DNA of 64,000 nucleotides, from the NCBI GenBank assembly GCA_037576195.1, contig CM075102.1, positions 43,086,745 to 43,150,744 on the forward strand. Direction: 5' to 3'. The stretch is from Phytoseiulus persimilis (lineage: Eukaryota > Arthropoda > Arachnida > Mesostigmata > Phytoseiidae). The notes below the pieces were generated by a model. It had not been told where the DNA came from, made no database searches, and saw only the letters and a list, made by a program, of their open reading frames with translations. The position numbers and the translations under genes were made by a program. This document shows, in pieces, positions 26,001 to 38,000 of this stretch. The first letter of the stretch is position 1. Every line of letters begins with the position of its first letter.

Positions 26001-29000
26001 TGGGCCCACGAGCCGGTCAACGGTCAATCCTCGTCGCCGCATCGATCCACCATCCGGAATGGCGGTGAGAGTGGGCGAACGTCTCATTCGAACGCGCATC
26101 AAAGGTGATTTCAGATGCGCGACTCCTTCGTTCTCTTGATACGATCCTTATCAATCAGCAAGAAGCCACTGTTCGAGCAGTGAGAGTGCTGCGCGGCAAC
26201 TTCTTCGAAACTCTCTCGACCGAAGTCGCACTCTCGCACAACTTGACACCACGGTCAGTGTGAGGTTGTTTGTGAGGTCTCCTCTATTGGTGCTCCCACT
26301 TTTTTATTCGGAGTTTTCGGATCTCGGTTAAGGCTGTGCGGCCCTGGCCGCTCGCATCGGTCGGCTAGCGCACTGGTGCGGTCAGAATCGTCGGCGCGTT
26401 CTTTTTGTGGGACGAGCGTGGGATAACTTTGAACCCGTTTCGGTGCGAAACGGGTTCAAAGTTTCTGCCATCCAAGTTCCGCGAAGTTATAAATCATCAC
26501 TCAACGCCGGGGATCGAAGTCGAATTGAGACAAGTCGAAAAAAATCTAATAAAAAAACGCAGCCACCTTGGTTGCCTTTGATCTTCACTAAAAAGCTCTT
26601 CCTCGAAGCGAAGAATGTACTTGTTGTGAGTGTCAGTGCGTGTGTGTGTGTTTTTTGCTGATTTGAGCTTTCGGCCGTCACAGTTTGAAAAAACGCAGGA
26701 ACCACTAGGCTCTATCTCAACGGAAGGGTGCGCTCGGATTTCTGGCAGCTCGTTCGGCGGTTAGCGAGCCTTGAAAACGAACACGCTGAGCAAATTTAGT
26801 TATCAATTCATTAGGTTGTCGGGCTCTACGAAGATTCGGGTCTCGTGTTCCGCCGTCGAAGATGCCCATCGCATGCTCGAGAGCCTGCTCTGGACGTTTG
26901 GAAGCTGGCCAGCTCCTCGGGAGGCTCTTTGGCAAGCAAACCGATTGGGAGGGAAATGGGGGGTTTTCGACTCCGCGGAGAGTCTGGGAGAGACTGTCCG
27001 ACGCGAGCAGGAACCGGCGGCGGCATGCGAGTTAGTCGGCTTGGCTGCAGGCGACGAAGTATCGCCATGTTGCGATCCTGCGATGCTGATGTTGTTGTTG
27101 TTGACATTGACGACCATCTGCCCACACGTGCAAAGCAACCGGTCCGAGGTGTCCCTCTGATCCTGAGGGTTTTCATTTCACACCTTGACTACATATAAAA
27201 ATGAGCGGCTGCGCTCGCTCCTAAACCCGTGCCCGCTCAGAGATGGCTACTGCTATGATCGTCCCGCGTCGCCCCGATCGACGAATCAGTGTGGAGCGGA
27301 CGCAAGGCTCGACTCATTGAGCTTGACCAGAGAAAAAACAAAAGAGATATAGGATCATCGGATCTTCTGAACGTGACGAGCCCAATGACGTCAACACCGA
27401 CCCACTAAGCTTCTCCCTTCGACGTTCCACCACGGCTCAGATTGAGGTGATTTTATTCTGATCGAGAGCGAAGAGATTTCTCAGCGAGAATCTCGGAGGA
27501 CACTGGTCGCCAGAAGAGCTCTCGCGCAATATAGTCTTTCGCAACGGCCATGGCGAGCTGGAGCTCATGAGCATTTTGCTTTATCGGAGGCTGAATCCGG
27601 GCAGTGTCGCGTTGATCACTGTCTCGAATCTCCGCGCTCAGAAAGTTCTGCGTGACATTTTGGGCTACTTTTGAGCAGGGTTGAAATTAATGACAAAATT
27701 GATTACCAAATCACGCTTGCCAGTCATGGAGGTGCCGGCGCCTGACGGGGTTCATGGGGTGGTGTCGGCTCTATTTTTTATTTTTTGTGTTGAATCAAAA
27801 TGCTTGTCGAGAAAAAGGGATCGTCGCTCACTCGCTCGCTCGCTGAAAACTAGGTCACTTTTCGAGGTGCTGATGCTAGTACTGATGGAGGTGCCGCGGC
27901 CGATGCTGCTGCGACTGCTGCTGCCTTTCGTTGCAGTGATGGTGGTGGTGGCGGTTCTGAAAGTAAACACCTTGCTTCCCAGTCCTGGCTTCCAAGCCGT
28001 AACTGCAATGAGGGGTAGCTTCATGAAACATCATCGTCGTCGTCGTCGTGTTTTCAAGGATAGCAGAGCTGTTGTCCAAGGTGAGCTATGTAGCTCGCTC
28101 CGTTGGAGACCTGCATAGTTTAACGTCGTTCCCGCGCGCGCGCCGGGCAGCTTTCGAGTCCTTGGATTCGACCGCGTCTGACACTCAATCGAACTTCGCC
28201 ACCGCGCTCGAAGGATGTGCACATGAGGGTACTCGAACAGCAAGCCAGCGAGCCGTCAACGATCCGCTAGCTGGAGTTTCTGCCGAGAGAACGGAGCGCG
28301 GCTCGTGCTGCCACTCCTTGAATCGTGGCTCGTTTTTCACGGATATCAACTCCGATCCAACTCCGCCGAGTCAGCCGTCTCCCAGACTTCCACGACATCG
28401 AACGAGACAACCTTCCCTATGGCTGTCTCCTCGGCCCGGATACTTCTCTCTTGAGGGTGCAAGCTGCGGTCTCCCCTCTCTGTCCTCTTTTTCTCGGCCG
28501 CCTCGACTTCGGTTCCGGCGACTCGCCGTCCATCGGACACCGGTAGCGGGACCGCTCGAGCCGCCGGGCGCCACTCGGAGCACGGACGCCGCCTCGCCGC
28601 TGCGGCTTCACGGCGGACCGCTCCCGGTTTTTGGAATTATGCGAACGCTGCCCCTTCAGTGGACCGCGGTCCAGCGTGCTGAAGGCAGACCCTCTCGCTT
28701 TGCCGTCCAATGGCCACTTAGAAGGCAAGGGAGGGCCCTTCACTGCTGCGCTGCAGGGACCACAGCAATGGCCAAGGGACGACGCGCATGCGTGCTGCTG
28801 GCTTACCACTTATGTCTCGCTGTGTTGTAGTTGTAGTGGCCGCTGTGGCCATCGACGCTGTTCCCGCTCTGGGCGCCGTCGCGATACCTGCTCTGCTCTG
28901 ATCCCGCTCCAGTTCGACGCGCGAGGCTGGACAAACGACGAACAGGTGCTTCATATGCTCAGTCGGCCCGTCTGTCCGGCGGCTTGCTGACCCGCCGGTG

Positions 29001-32000
29001 GTCTACTCGGTGTTGCTCGAGTCAGAGAATTGGCGGCTTCAGCCGTTTTCATTTCAATAAACGCAGAAGAGAAAGGGAGGAAATCACCCCGAACGATCAC
29101 CTCTGGGATTTCAGAACCAGAAAGGGAAACTGAGACCCAAGTCAGGAACGATCACGATAGCAGGAACTGTCACTGCTGTCACGCAGTTCAGCTGCGACGT
29201 CAAAAGCGAAATAAGTCAGGGAGGGAAGAACGATAGCGGCTCGGTTACGTAATTTGATTTCACTAGATCCGGAGGGATTGAGGAAGCAAGGAACACCCGA
29301 AGAAACAGGTGGTGAGATTCTCGGATCCTCAACGAGGACAGCCGCCGCAACAACGACGACGACGACGACCGGTAGATGGCACAGGCGTAGGAGGAGATGG
29401 AAGAGGGAGAAGAGGCCTCTATTCTATGCAAATCAGCGACCTACGACCAATAGACCTAAACGGAACGCAGAAATATGAGGAGCCGGCACAAAACAACGCC
29501 CTCCCACGGCCGCTCATCGTGCAATTGACGGCATGGCAGCAACCGTCGGTTACATAAATGTTCCTCTCGGAACCGTCAACTCAGTTCATCAGGGATGATT
29601 CAGGGGAGGAATGAGAACCCTGGAAGCGAGTCTTTCTTCTCCTTCTCTGGGAACCCTGAGGGTTCGGAATCTCGGGGGCCAAGGGGGCGGGGGTCGTTTG
29701 GGTGGAGGTGGGCGACTGACGTTCCGTGGGAAAATTTTCCGGGACACTTGGGATGCCGATGAAGGCCGCATGTCTTGAGCTCAGCCGGTGCGCGCTCAGT
29801 TCACGGGCTCGCGGAAAACGAGCCACGAACTATACCACTGGATGCTCGAGCGGCCGTCTGTCCAACGAACCGAACCAACGTTGCGGCACGCGCGTGAATC
29901 ATGCGTTTCGAAAAGCAACAGCATCAACAACTAATTCGAATATTGCATTCAGCAATGATATCCATGTCCGACAGTCGTGCTGGAGCATACGTGTGAAATA
30001 TTGATGAGTCCGACGAAGAGGCGGGCAGACGGACTGACCGACCGAGTGACGGAGCTATCGGAAGTGGTTCCAAGCGCGCACCAACAACGCCCGCCGGGGC
30101 CGGCTGGCGTCGGCGGCGTTGCAGCGAACCTCGGAAGATTTGGTTTTTTTTTCTTACTTATTCTCGGTGTTTGCGTATGTGTGCGTGTGTTTTATTACCG
30201 CCTCTCCTGGAGCTGATTGGCTAGAAAGCGAACAAGCGAGCGAGCGAGCGAGCGGGCGGGTGGTTCGAATGTATGTCAACCAGTGTGAGATGATTGCAGT
30301 GTCGGACTTGCGCGGCGGCGTCTCCCTGCGGAATTCGGTTGACCGTCCGTTGTCGCGGTTGCTGTCGCAGCCGACGTCGAAGTTGACTTAAGTCCCGTGT
30401 CAACATCCAACTCAGAGCCACTGAAGGGCCTTCGGCGACGCCCGACCGGATAGCGGCGGCAACAGCAGCGGCAGCAAATACATCATCGGCAAACTTTGCG
30501 ACGTTCTGTGCGGGACACGGAGATCCGCTCCGACGTCCACGGGCACGACCGGGCCGCGTGCTGAAACGTGGACGTAGAACGACGCGGGAAACCAAAGAGG
30601 ATGAACAGGGCCGTGGTGAAATATGTCCGAGAGGGACGCCAGTCAGCGACGACGATTCCTTCCTAATAGAAAATTCCTATTGGCGGATGGCTTGGGATGG
30701 TTCGGATGGCTAGCAAGCTCGCTTGCTCGCTCGCCTGCCGTTTTGCTGGGCTACAGTTGTCAAAATATTCCCCGATGCTAATGAGCGAAGCGTCTTCAGA
30801 CAACGCCCTTCAACGGCTGGTTTCCTCTGGCCTCCTCTTTTCGTCGTTGTCGCCATCGTCGTCGTCGTTACCACTTCGTCAGTGATCGGGCACTCGTGGA
30901 AAACCAAGGACGACAGCGACCGCAGCAGTCATTCCCTAACTCCGATTCCATGGTCGAATTACGACCGCCTGGAAAAAGAACGAGTTCTCTGAAATTTTCT
31001 GGCTCCGGTCGCACGTACTTCTGCCCTTCCAACGGCCGCTCGTCTGCCCACTGTACTTTGGACATGGTTCCAGGTCGCAGCGCACATATTCGCTGAAGTC
31101 TCCAGAATATTCCTCCTCATCCTTCTCCAGAGTTTAGCGGTTTCCCGAAATCGCGCGCCAACCTCCCTCCCACAGTGGTTCCGCTATTTACGGACTTCGA
31201 GAAGTCCCTCAAATCGGAGAAGGAAGTGAGTTGCACGAAGCTCTGAATGATGACAATTATAGCCGAAAGTGGTTCCCTTGGATTCCGTAACAATCGAGCT
31301 CGTCCCACTTATTTCTGATCAGTCCGTGATTGTACTCCACTTCTCTAGCAACGCAGTTCCTCGACAAAATTCGAAACTGCTATCACAGGTTGGCAATAAA
31401 CTGTCCAGCTGGAAGGGTAAAAGAGCGGATGGATAGTTCTCGATTCCGAGGCTTCGGCGTCCCGGTTTTACGAATAAAACACTTCGACATATCATGGCGT
31501 CATCATTCAGGCCCCAGAAAATCCACATTTAATTGAGTTGAGCTCCAGACTGGCGAGCGCTCTGGCTCGAGCCCCTGTTCGAATCGACCACTCGTGATGT
31601 TGGTACAGATCATCACCTCACTAATGCTGTTCCGTATCATGATTCACTGACGTGCTGCTTTCGGTTTCACTCCTATCTGGGATAGGCGCCCTGTTCCAGT
31701 CGACAATCGGGCGGAAGGAGCACAAACATCCATCCAGCTTTTCTAGCTACTTCTGTTGCAGCCTCCGTCTCGAACAGCCGCTCGGAATCAAGGGATTAGT
31801 TCAGCGGCGAGAAAAAGTTCCTCTAATTTAACTGCTGGCCGGATCGCCTCATTGGAACTGCATAGGATCCGTGGCTCCTCCAACACCCCGTAGTCATCGA
31901 TGTGTTCGTCTAAAGGCTAACTGATTGTCCAACAAAGGACGGAAGTTGATGTTGAGGCCAGAAGTGTGACCGGAAGACGTTCATCAGACGAGCGGACACC

Positions 32001-35000
32001 GGATGGCTCCGAAGGGTTCGTTTGCTCAAGGGTGCGGCGACCAACCCGGCGCCGCCGCCCGCGCGCGAGAAACGTCGCTTCCACCGATCGAAGTTCCGCC
32101 GCTGGTTTTTGAACTCCCAAACCGCGTTGCCCGGAGCTTTCCATGCCCGACGGCGAGGGTGTCGAACTCGCCCGGGGAAAACGCCGAGTTCGAGGCACCC
32201 TCTCCACAGGACCGGCCACTGGTCAATGGATTGACTCGTTTGATGAAGTCTCGCTTCTTTCTATCAAGTGGGTGGCGGATACTCCCCCGAATGGGTTGCG
32301 TGTGCGCACGATGAGCGGACCGAGTGCACAATGCCTGAGGAATGAGTGACCCTCCTGAGAGCGAGCGGGCCATCTACAAGCTACAACCAGCCGTAACTGA
32401 TGATCTCATTCGGTTTGTTTACCGGTCGGAGCCGACCAGGTGATTCTCTCGTTGAGCCACTGCAACGAAAGCCGAACATCAGCTCACTCGACGAAAGTAC
32501 GAAGTCTGACTCCTTTGCTTCATATTCTATAAGTGGGCGCGGCGAACCGTCCCGGACATTCGATGTTCTCCGCGAAGCAGGTGATACCTGAAGTCACTGG
32601 AACCAACGTTTCGATGTTATCATTCGATGGTGCGAACTCCTTGTGTTGCGGAGTCCAAAAGTTGAGTTCAGAAAATGACAGCTGACTTTCGAAAGTGCTC
32701 TTCTGGAGAACTTGGACGGACTTCTAGTGCGTCTCCGGCAAGGAACACAGCTGGGGCAAACTTCGCATGGCTGATAGAGAGGTAGCGGCTGGAGCATTTA
32801 TGGCTCCGTGGTCTGCTCAGGTCGCAGTCGGATCAATCTATGGGGTCGATAGCTGACAAATGCTCTCAATTAATTCCCTACGGTTTAGCCGAAGCTCGAA
32901 ACAGTTCCCCTGTTTTCCACGTGGAATTGCTCTCGATGCTGTTCCATTTACGCATCGGGAGATTCTATGTCCGCCCGATGTCCGGCCAGTTGGAGCAGCT
33001 TCCGAAGCCGTTGGGAGCTGAATGCTCCCTCAGCGCGATAAATAAGAACAAAAATCTGGAAGAGTCCGAGAGAAAGTCGAGAACATCCGACTGATAACAA
33101 TGAGTGATGTTCGCGTGTCTTCGCGGAAGTCTCAAAACAATTCAGAAGCAAGTCCCATCCTCAGGAATATGGAGATAACGGTTCGGGACGGACCAGCACT
33201 TGTCTTCATGTGCAAACAGCTCGAACTGACTCTGACGTGGGGCTCTGCCGACCGACGACCTTGTTCATGTTCGAAATCGTTCTCTGTTCCCTGTTCGGTT
33301 CCCCTTCACGCGGATATTGATTCTCGGATGAAGCGTCTATCTGTTCTGGCGCCATCATGTGAAACTTTGATCGAATTCCGGAGGAGGGACGGAATGGCTT
33401 CCTCTGCGAATTCGTGGCATGAGTAAAAACAGATCTTTCGCGCTGCTAGGATTTTATCTCGACCGACGTATCAAAGATCCTGGGAGTTGACGTTGAGGAT
33501 TTGTTCGGAACTTTGCATTCTTCGATTCCTTCCTCTCGGACGTCGTGTCGCTGGAGCTTCGGAGAGGCTTGCATCCTCAATACGTATGATTTCGAGGAAA
33601 AAATGAATACGCGAAAGAGAAAACGACGGAATGAATTCGCGATCGCGTAGCGCGCGAAAAAGCGTCGTGTCCAGAGGAGTGACAGCCACCCTCTTCGCGA
33701 GTTCGCCTCGTTCTATCGAGGCGCGCCATCGTGGATGCCTGTTCGGTCGGTCACACACTCGCTCGCACACTCGCCTGCCTGCCTGGTTGGTTGGTTGGTG
33801 CGGCTGGTGATTATCCCGTGGTGAGGGCGGACTGAGAAAGGGATCACCAACGGAGAGGGATGCTTTCAGGGGCCGTCCGTCCTGGCCAGCCAGCCAGCAG
33901 CTAGACAGACAGCCAGCCTGGTCCCTTCGACAGACCGGGTATTCCACTACAGGCCGTCTTCGTGGACAGTGTCGCCGCTCCAAAACACACTGGACAAATC
34001 GCCGTCAACGCCGCCGCTGCCACCGTCGCCACACGGATCCGCGATTTAAACTCAGAGCAGTACGGCAGAGTTGCCGACGTCGTGGTGGTCGTTGTTGTCG
34101 TCAGTTGAAATTCGATTCGTAGCTGCTGCCCACCCGCAAGCCAGACCGCCCGCCGCCCGCCCGCCCGCCAGTGTGTTGTCGTTGTGTTGTTTCATTACTG
34201 CTCGATGCTCCTGACTATGTTCTCCTAGGACTATGTGCTAAGTTCGAATTAGTGCTTTGGTGTGTGCGTCTCATCCGCTACATTGAAACGGAACAAGTTC
34301 GACACCGTTATCAACTTTGGCGGGCCTACGTAGTGCGCCCGTCACGTTCCTCCGTCGGTTTTTTTCGACTGATTTATCGAGTGAGCGACCGACCGACCGA
34401 CTGACCAAGCAGCTGACCATCGGCGGACCGACCGACTGACTGACCGACTGTCCAGTCGAGTGACCAAGCTGTCCGACCCACCGAGCCGCTGACCGACCGA
34501 CCGACCGACTGACCATCCCACCTCACAGGGTACTTGGTCCGTCCGTCTGTCAGTCCGTCCGTCCGTCCAAGTCCCGGTGCTAAATCTCGAACAATTTTCA
34601 AAAGTGGCGACCCTGAGTTCTCGCAGGATGTTGTGGAGCGGAGGCTCCTCGCAACAGAGAATCTATATGAAACCTCCAGGAGTACCTATAGCCTCGGAGT
34701 GTCCTTCAGTGTTGCCGTCCTCGGGACCGCCGTCTCCTGAATCCCTTCCAACGTCATCGCAGGAATCTTCCGCGCTCAAAGGTAAAGCTCGTGTAGCCGT
34801 TTGTAGTGTGCTCGTAGGCTTCTGATAAGAGGGCCCGCCGATAAATACGTCTTTCCCTGCTCGTTCTGAAGGCGCGCGGGGAGTTCGTTTCCTCTGGGCC
34901 TCTGAGCGAGCCGTCACAGTTATTTTGACAAGCGCTTGACCGTTCCGAGCTCCTCTATTTAGTTCGGTGCGACACAACTCTCGTTCGTCGCCCTCAATCA

Positions 35001-38000
35001 GGGCGGCTCATTGGTGAACAACTTCCCCGCTTTTGGACAGTGGAGCCCGTTGAACGGGATAAAAATGGAATCTCGTCCCCTATTGAGGGAAGCTTCCACC
35101 TAGCCTAGAAGCAGAATGCTGACCCACCGTAGTTCCCGAAACTCGTCGTCTCGTGTCGCCGTCTGAGATGTCGATCTGGTCAATGCTGGAGAATCAGCTT
35201 CAAAATACGAGGACTCCGGTTCATACGATAGTCATCGATTGCCGGGGCGGGGGAGTAGACGCTCCGAGAAACTTTACTTCTATTTCTGGAGTTGTGCTGG
35301 ATATTAATACAACTCCAGAGGATGGCTCAGCCATCCGATCCCGTAAGTGCTGTGCTTCTGGAGACCCCATGCTCGTGTCGACTTTCGAGCGAAAGCTCAT
35401 TTAGCGGCTTGAACGATTCTTCCTGTCAGACTTCTAGCTCCCCGGACGATATCCCAAGACACTGAGGCGTTCAGTCGTGTCCTAGCTGCTGCTATTCGGC
35501 CTCCACGGATACGGATTCGATGGTCAGGGCCGTGCGTGCGCTCTCTCTCTCTCTCTCTCTCGCGTCGACGCGATAGCGCCGAAACTCATCCACAAGGATG
35601 AGGAAGTTACGAATCTCTGATCGGTCGGTTATTGACAAAAAGTGGACGAAGCCCTTTCACGGCAGCTTGCGGTAGAAGAGAGTTCCAGTCAGAGCAGCGG
35701 TAACTTGTGCATGTTTTCTAAAGTTTCTCCCTATCGGCTCCGACCTGCTGCCGGAAGAGAGCCTTCACAAAATGGAGGAGGAAGCATCTGAGAATCGACA
35801 TAGGATGTTGGTTCGAATCAGCGGTTTTAATGATGGGAAAGAACTGGATGGAGCGGCGGACACCGCAGGAGTGTTTACATTGACCAGTGTTACGGCGGCT
35901 CCGTCGTAAGGTCTCGGTGATGTCCAGTCAAAACATCCAGCGTGCGTGCGGCGATCCGCGAAAGATCTGAGTGCACAGACCGCTTTGCGGTTTTCAATTG
36001 ACAATTCTCAGTCGTTGGCGACCGACTTTGTCGGAACGCTCAAACGCGCGGACGAAAACCTGAGGACTTCGACAGGATCGAAGAGAACCACCGACCGCGA
36101 GCCAGCCGTCGTCCACGCAGTCAGCGAGACCGAGCCTTAGGTGCGGGCTTGAAAAATCCGGCAGAAGATTAATTGTTGTTTACTCGCCAAAGCGTCTCTT
36201 CTCCCCAGCGTTTTGATTCTTTTAGTTTCGTCTGCTTCAAAAACGATTTTTCCGTTTCAATTGCTTTTGTCGGCGAGTCCGTCATAACTGTTATACGATG
36301 GGTTCCGCCTCCGCAGCCCGCCGAGTAACCAACCGGACGATCAACCGAAATATCCAAGCCGCCCTTCGATGCAAACTGCGGCCGCTGCCGCGATCCGTAC
36401 TCTTGTGGTCAGTCTCCGGGGTCTCCGCGTTTGCAGTCTTCAGAGCCACAATCGTAAAATTTGAATTTCTAGTTTTATTGGCTTCGCGGATTCCGACATC
36501 AAAGGGTTATCTCGAGCTTTGATGCGACTCTCGTTAGTAGGCCTCGTGTGAAGTAACCGCTCTTCGTCGGTTGCTCCTTTGAAGCAGAAGGTGACGAGCG
36601 AGCGGCGTAGCGTTTTTCTTTTCTTCTCGCTTCGGTTAGCGGCGGGTCGCCTTGCCCCGCTCGGCTCCCGCGAGAACACAGGGCTACGTTGTGCTGCACC
36701 ACGTATCGGAAGTCCGCGCTGCAGCAGCGACAACTTTTGGGTTCCCGCGAAAATTTGTTTCTAGCGGAACACGGTCCCGTTGACAAACTCCCAGAGGTCG
36801 AAGTGAGGCGGCATGCCGCCAGGCCCCTAGCATCCAAACGGTCAAGGCTGCTCGGAACGTGCCCACGCGGGAGATCGAAATCTTCCGGTACGAGTCGAAA
36901 CTCCGTCCAGACATTAGTTGAGGGATTTCCGCTTGGTGGATGAGTCGAAATGTTGATTTTCGGTCGAGCTACAGAGAACGTTCCAGATTCGGGAGGGCAT
37001 CCTGGAATCGCTCTCCAGTCGGACGAGAAATATCCAAGCCACTCCACCGTTGCGGCGGCGGCGGCAACAACGCTCAGAGTCATCAACGAGTACTCGCCTC
37101 TGTCGTGTCGCCTTCACTTCGTTCTTCGGTTTGGTTCGCTGTGGGTCTTCGGTTGGTTCGGGTGACGCCCTGGAGTGATTCTGTGTGCGGGTGTACGGCC
37201 GCAGCCGCCCTTTGGCTCATTCAGTGGTGTCAGTAATTGACATAAGTTATTGTCACCCCGACAGACAGACGGAACGACCGAGCGACGACTACATCGATAC
37301 TATCATCGCAGCGCGTGTCCTACGCAACGGCCGGTCAGAAGCCGAGCCGGGTGGCCGAGCGGCGACCGAAACGAAGGGATTTTACTTTCGTTCGCTCGTC
37401 CGCCAGACTCAGATGTCCAGAAGAATACGGTGACGGTGGCGTTATCCGGACGTTTGTAAACAACCGGCGAACATTTGCAAGTCGTAGCAAAGGCGTTCAC
37501 CCTCAGTCGGTTAAGCTCGACTTTAGCGAAACGTTCGCTCACAGACAGTCAATCTGGACTCATAGTTCGAACACCCACGAGTCGCTGAACGGTCGCAGTT
37601 CGCTCTGCGAGAACGCGACAGAGAGGATGAGATTTGGCTCGCGGAGAACCGAACGCTAGCTGCAAACAACAACAACGATTGCAATTAACCATCGGAACGC
37701 AACAAAGAGCCGCAGCCAGGGCGACCGGTTGAAATTTACGCGTGCGTTAAGTCGTCTTCTGCATGCATTTATGCATTTATTTCGACCCCCGCATCTGGTT
37801 TGGTATGGTACAGAAAACAAACGGCGTACCAACTAGAATTTGCTTTCTCAGTTGACTGCACGTTCAATTACCCCGGCGGAGAACAATGAAGTTGATACGG
37901 TCGCCAGCGCATGGTGGCCTTTCATGTTTTTCGAATTTTGATTTCCCGGCTCTAGCAATGCTCCGGAACCATCAGGCAATAAACTCCGGGAGCTCCCGAA

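Noticed and set aside
28048-28830. 260-codon plus-strand frame
   Set aside because: No recognisable domain, random-like composition, and equally long shadows in other frames.
34381-34570. CRISPR-like or satellite array
   Set aside because: Units are four bases with no spacers. It is a simple-sequence array in eukaryotic DNA.
35805-35830. GGTTCGAATC resembling a tRNA B box
   Set aside because: No A box upstream and no acceptor stem pairing.
37345-37400. tRNA-like A box (GTGGCCGAGCGG)
   Set aside because: No matching B box (GGTTCGANTCC) at the right distance and no cloverleaf pairing.
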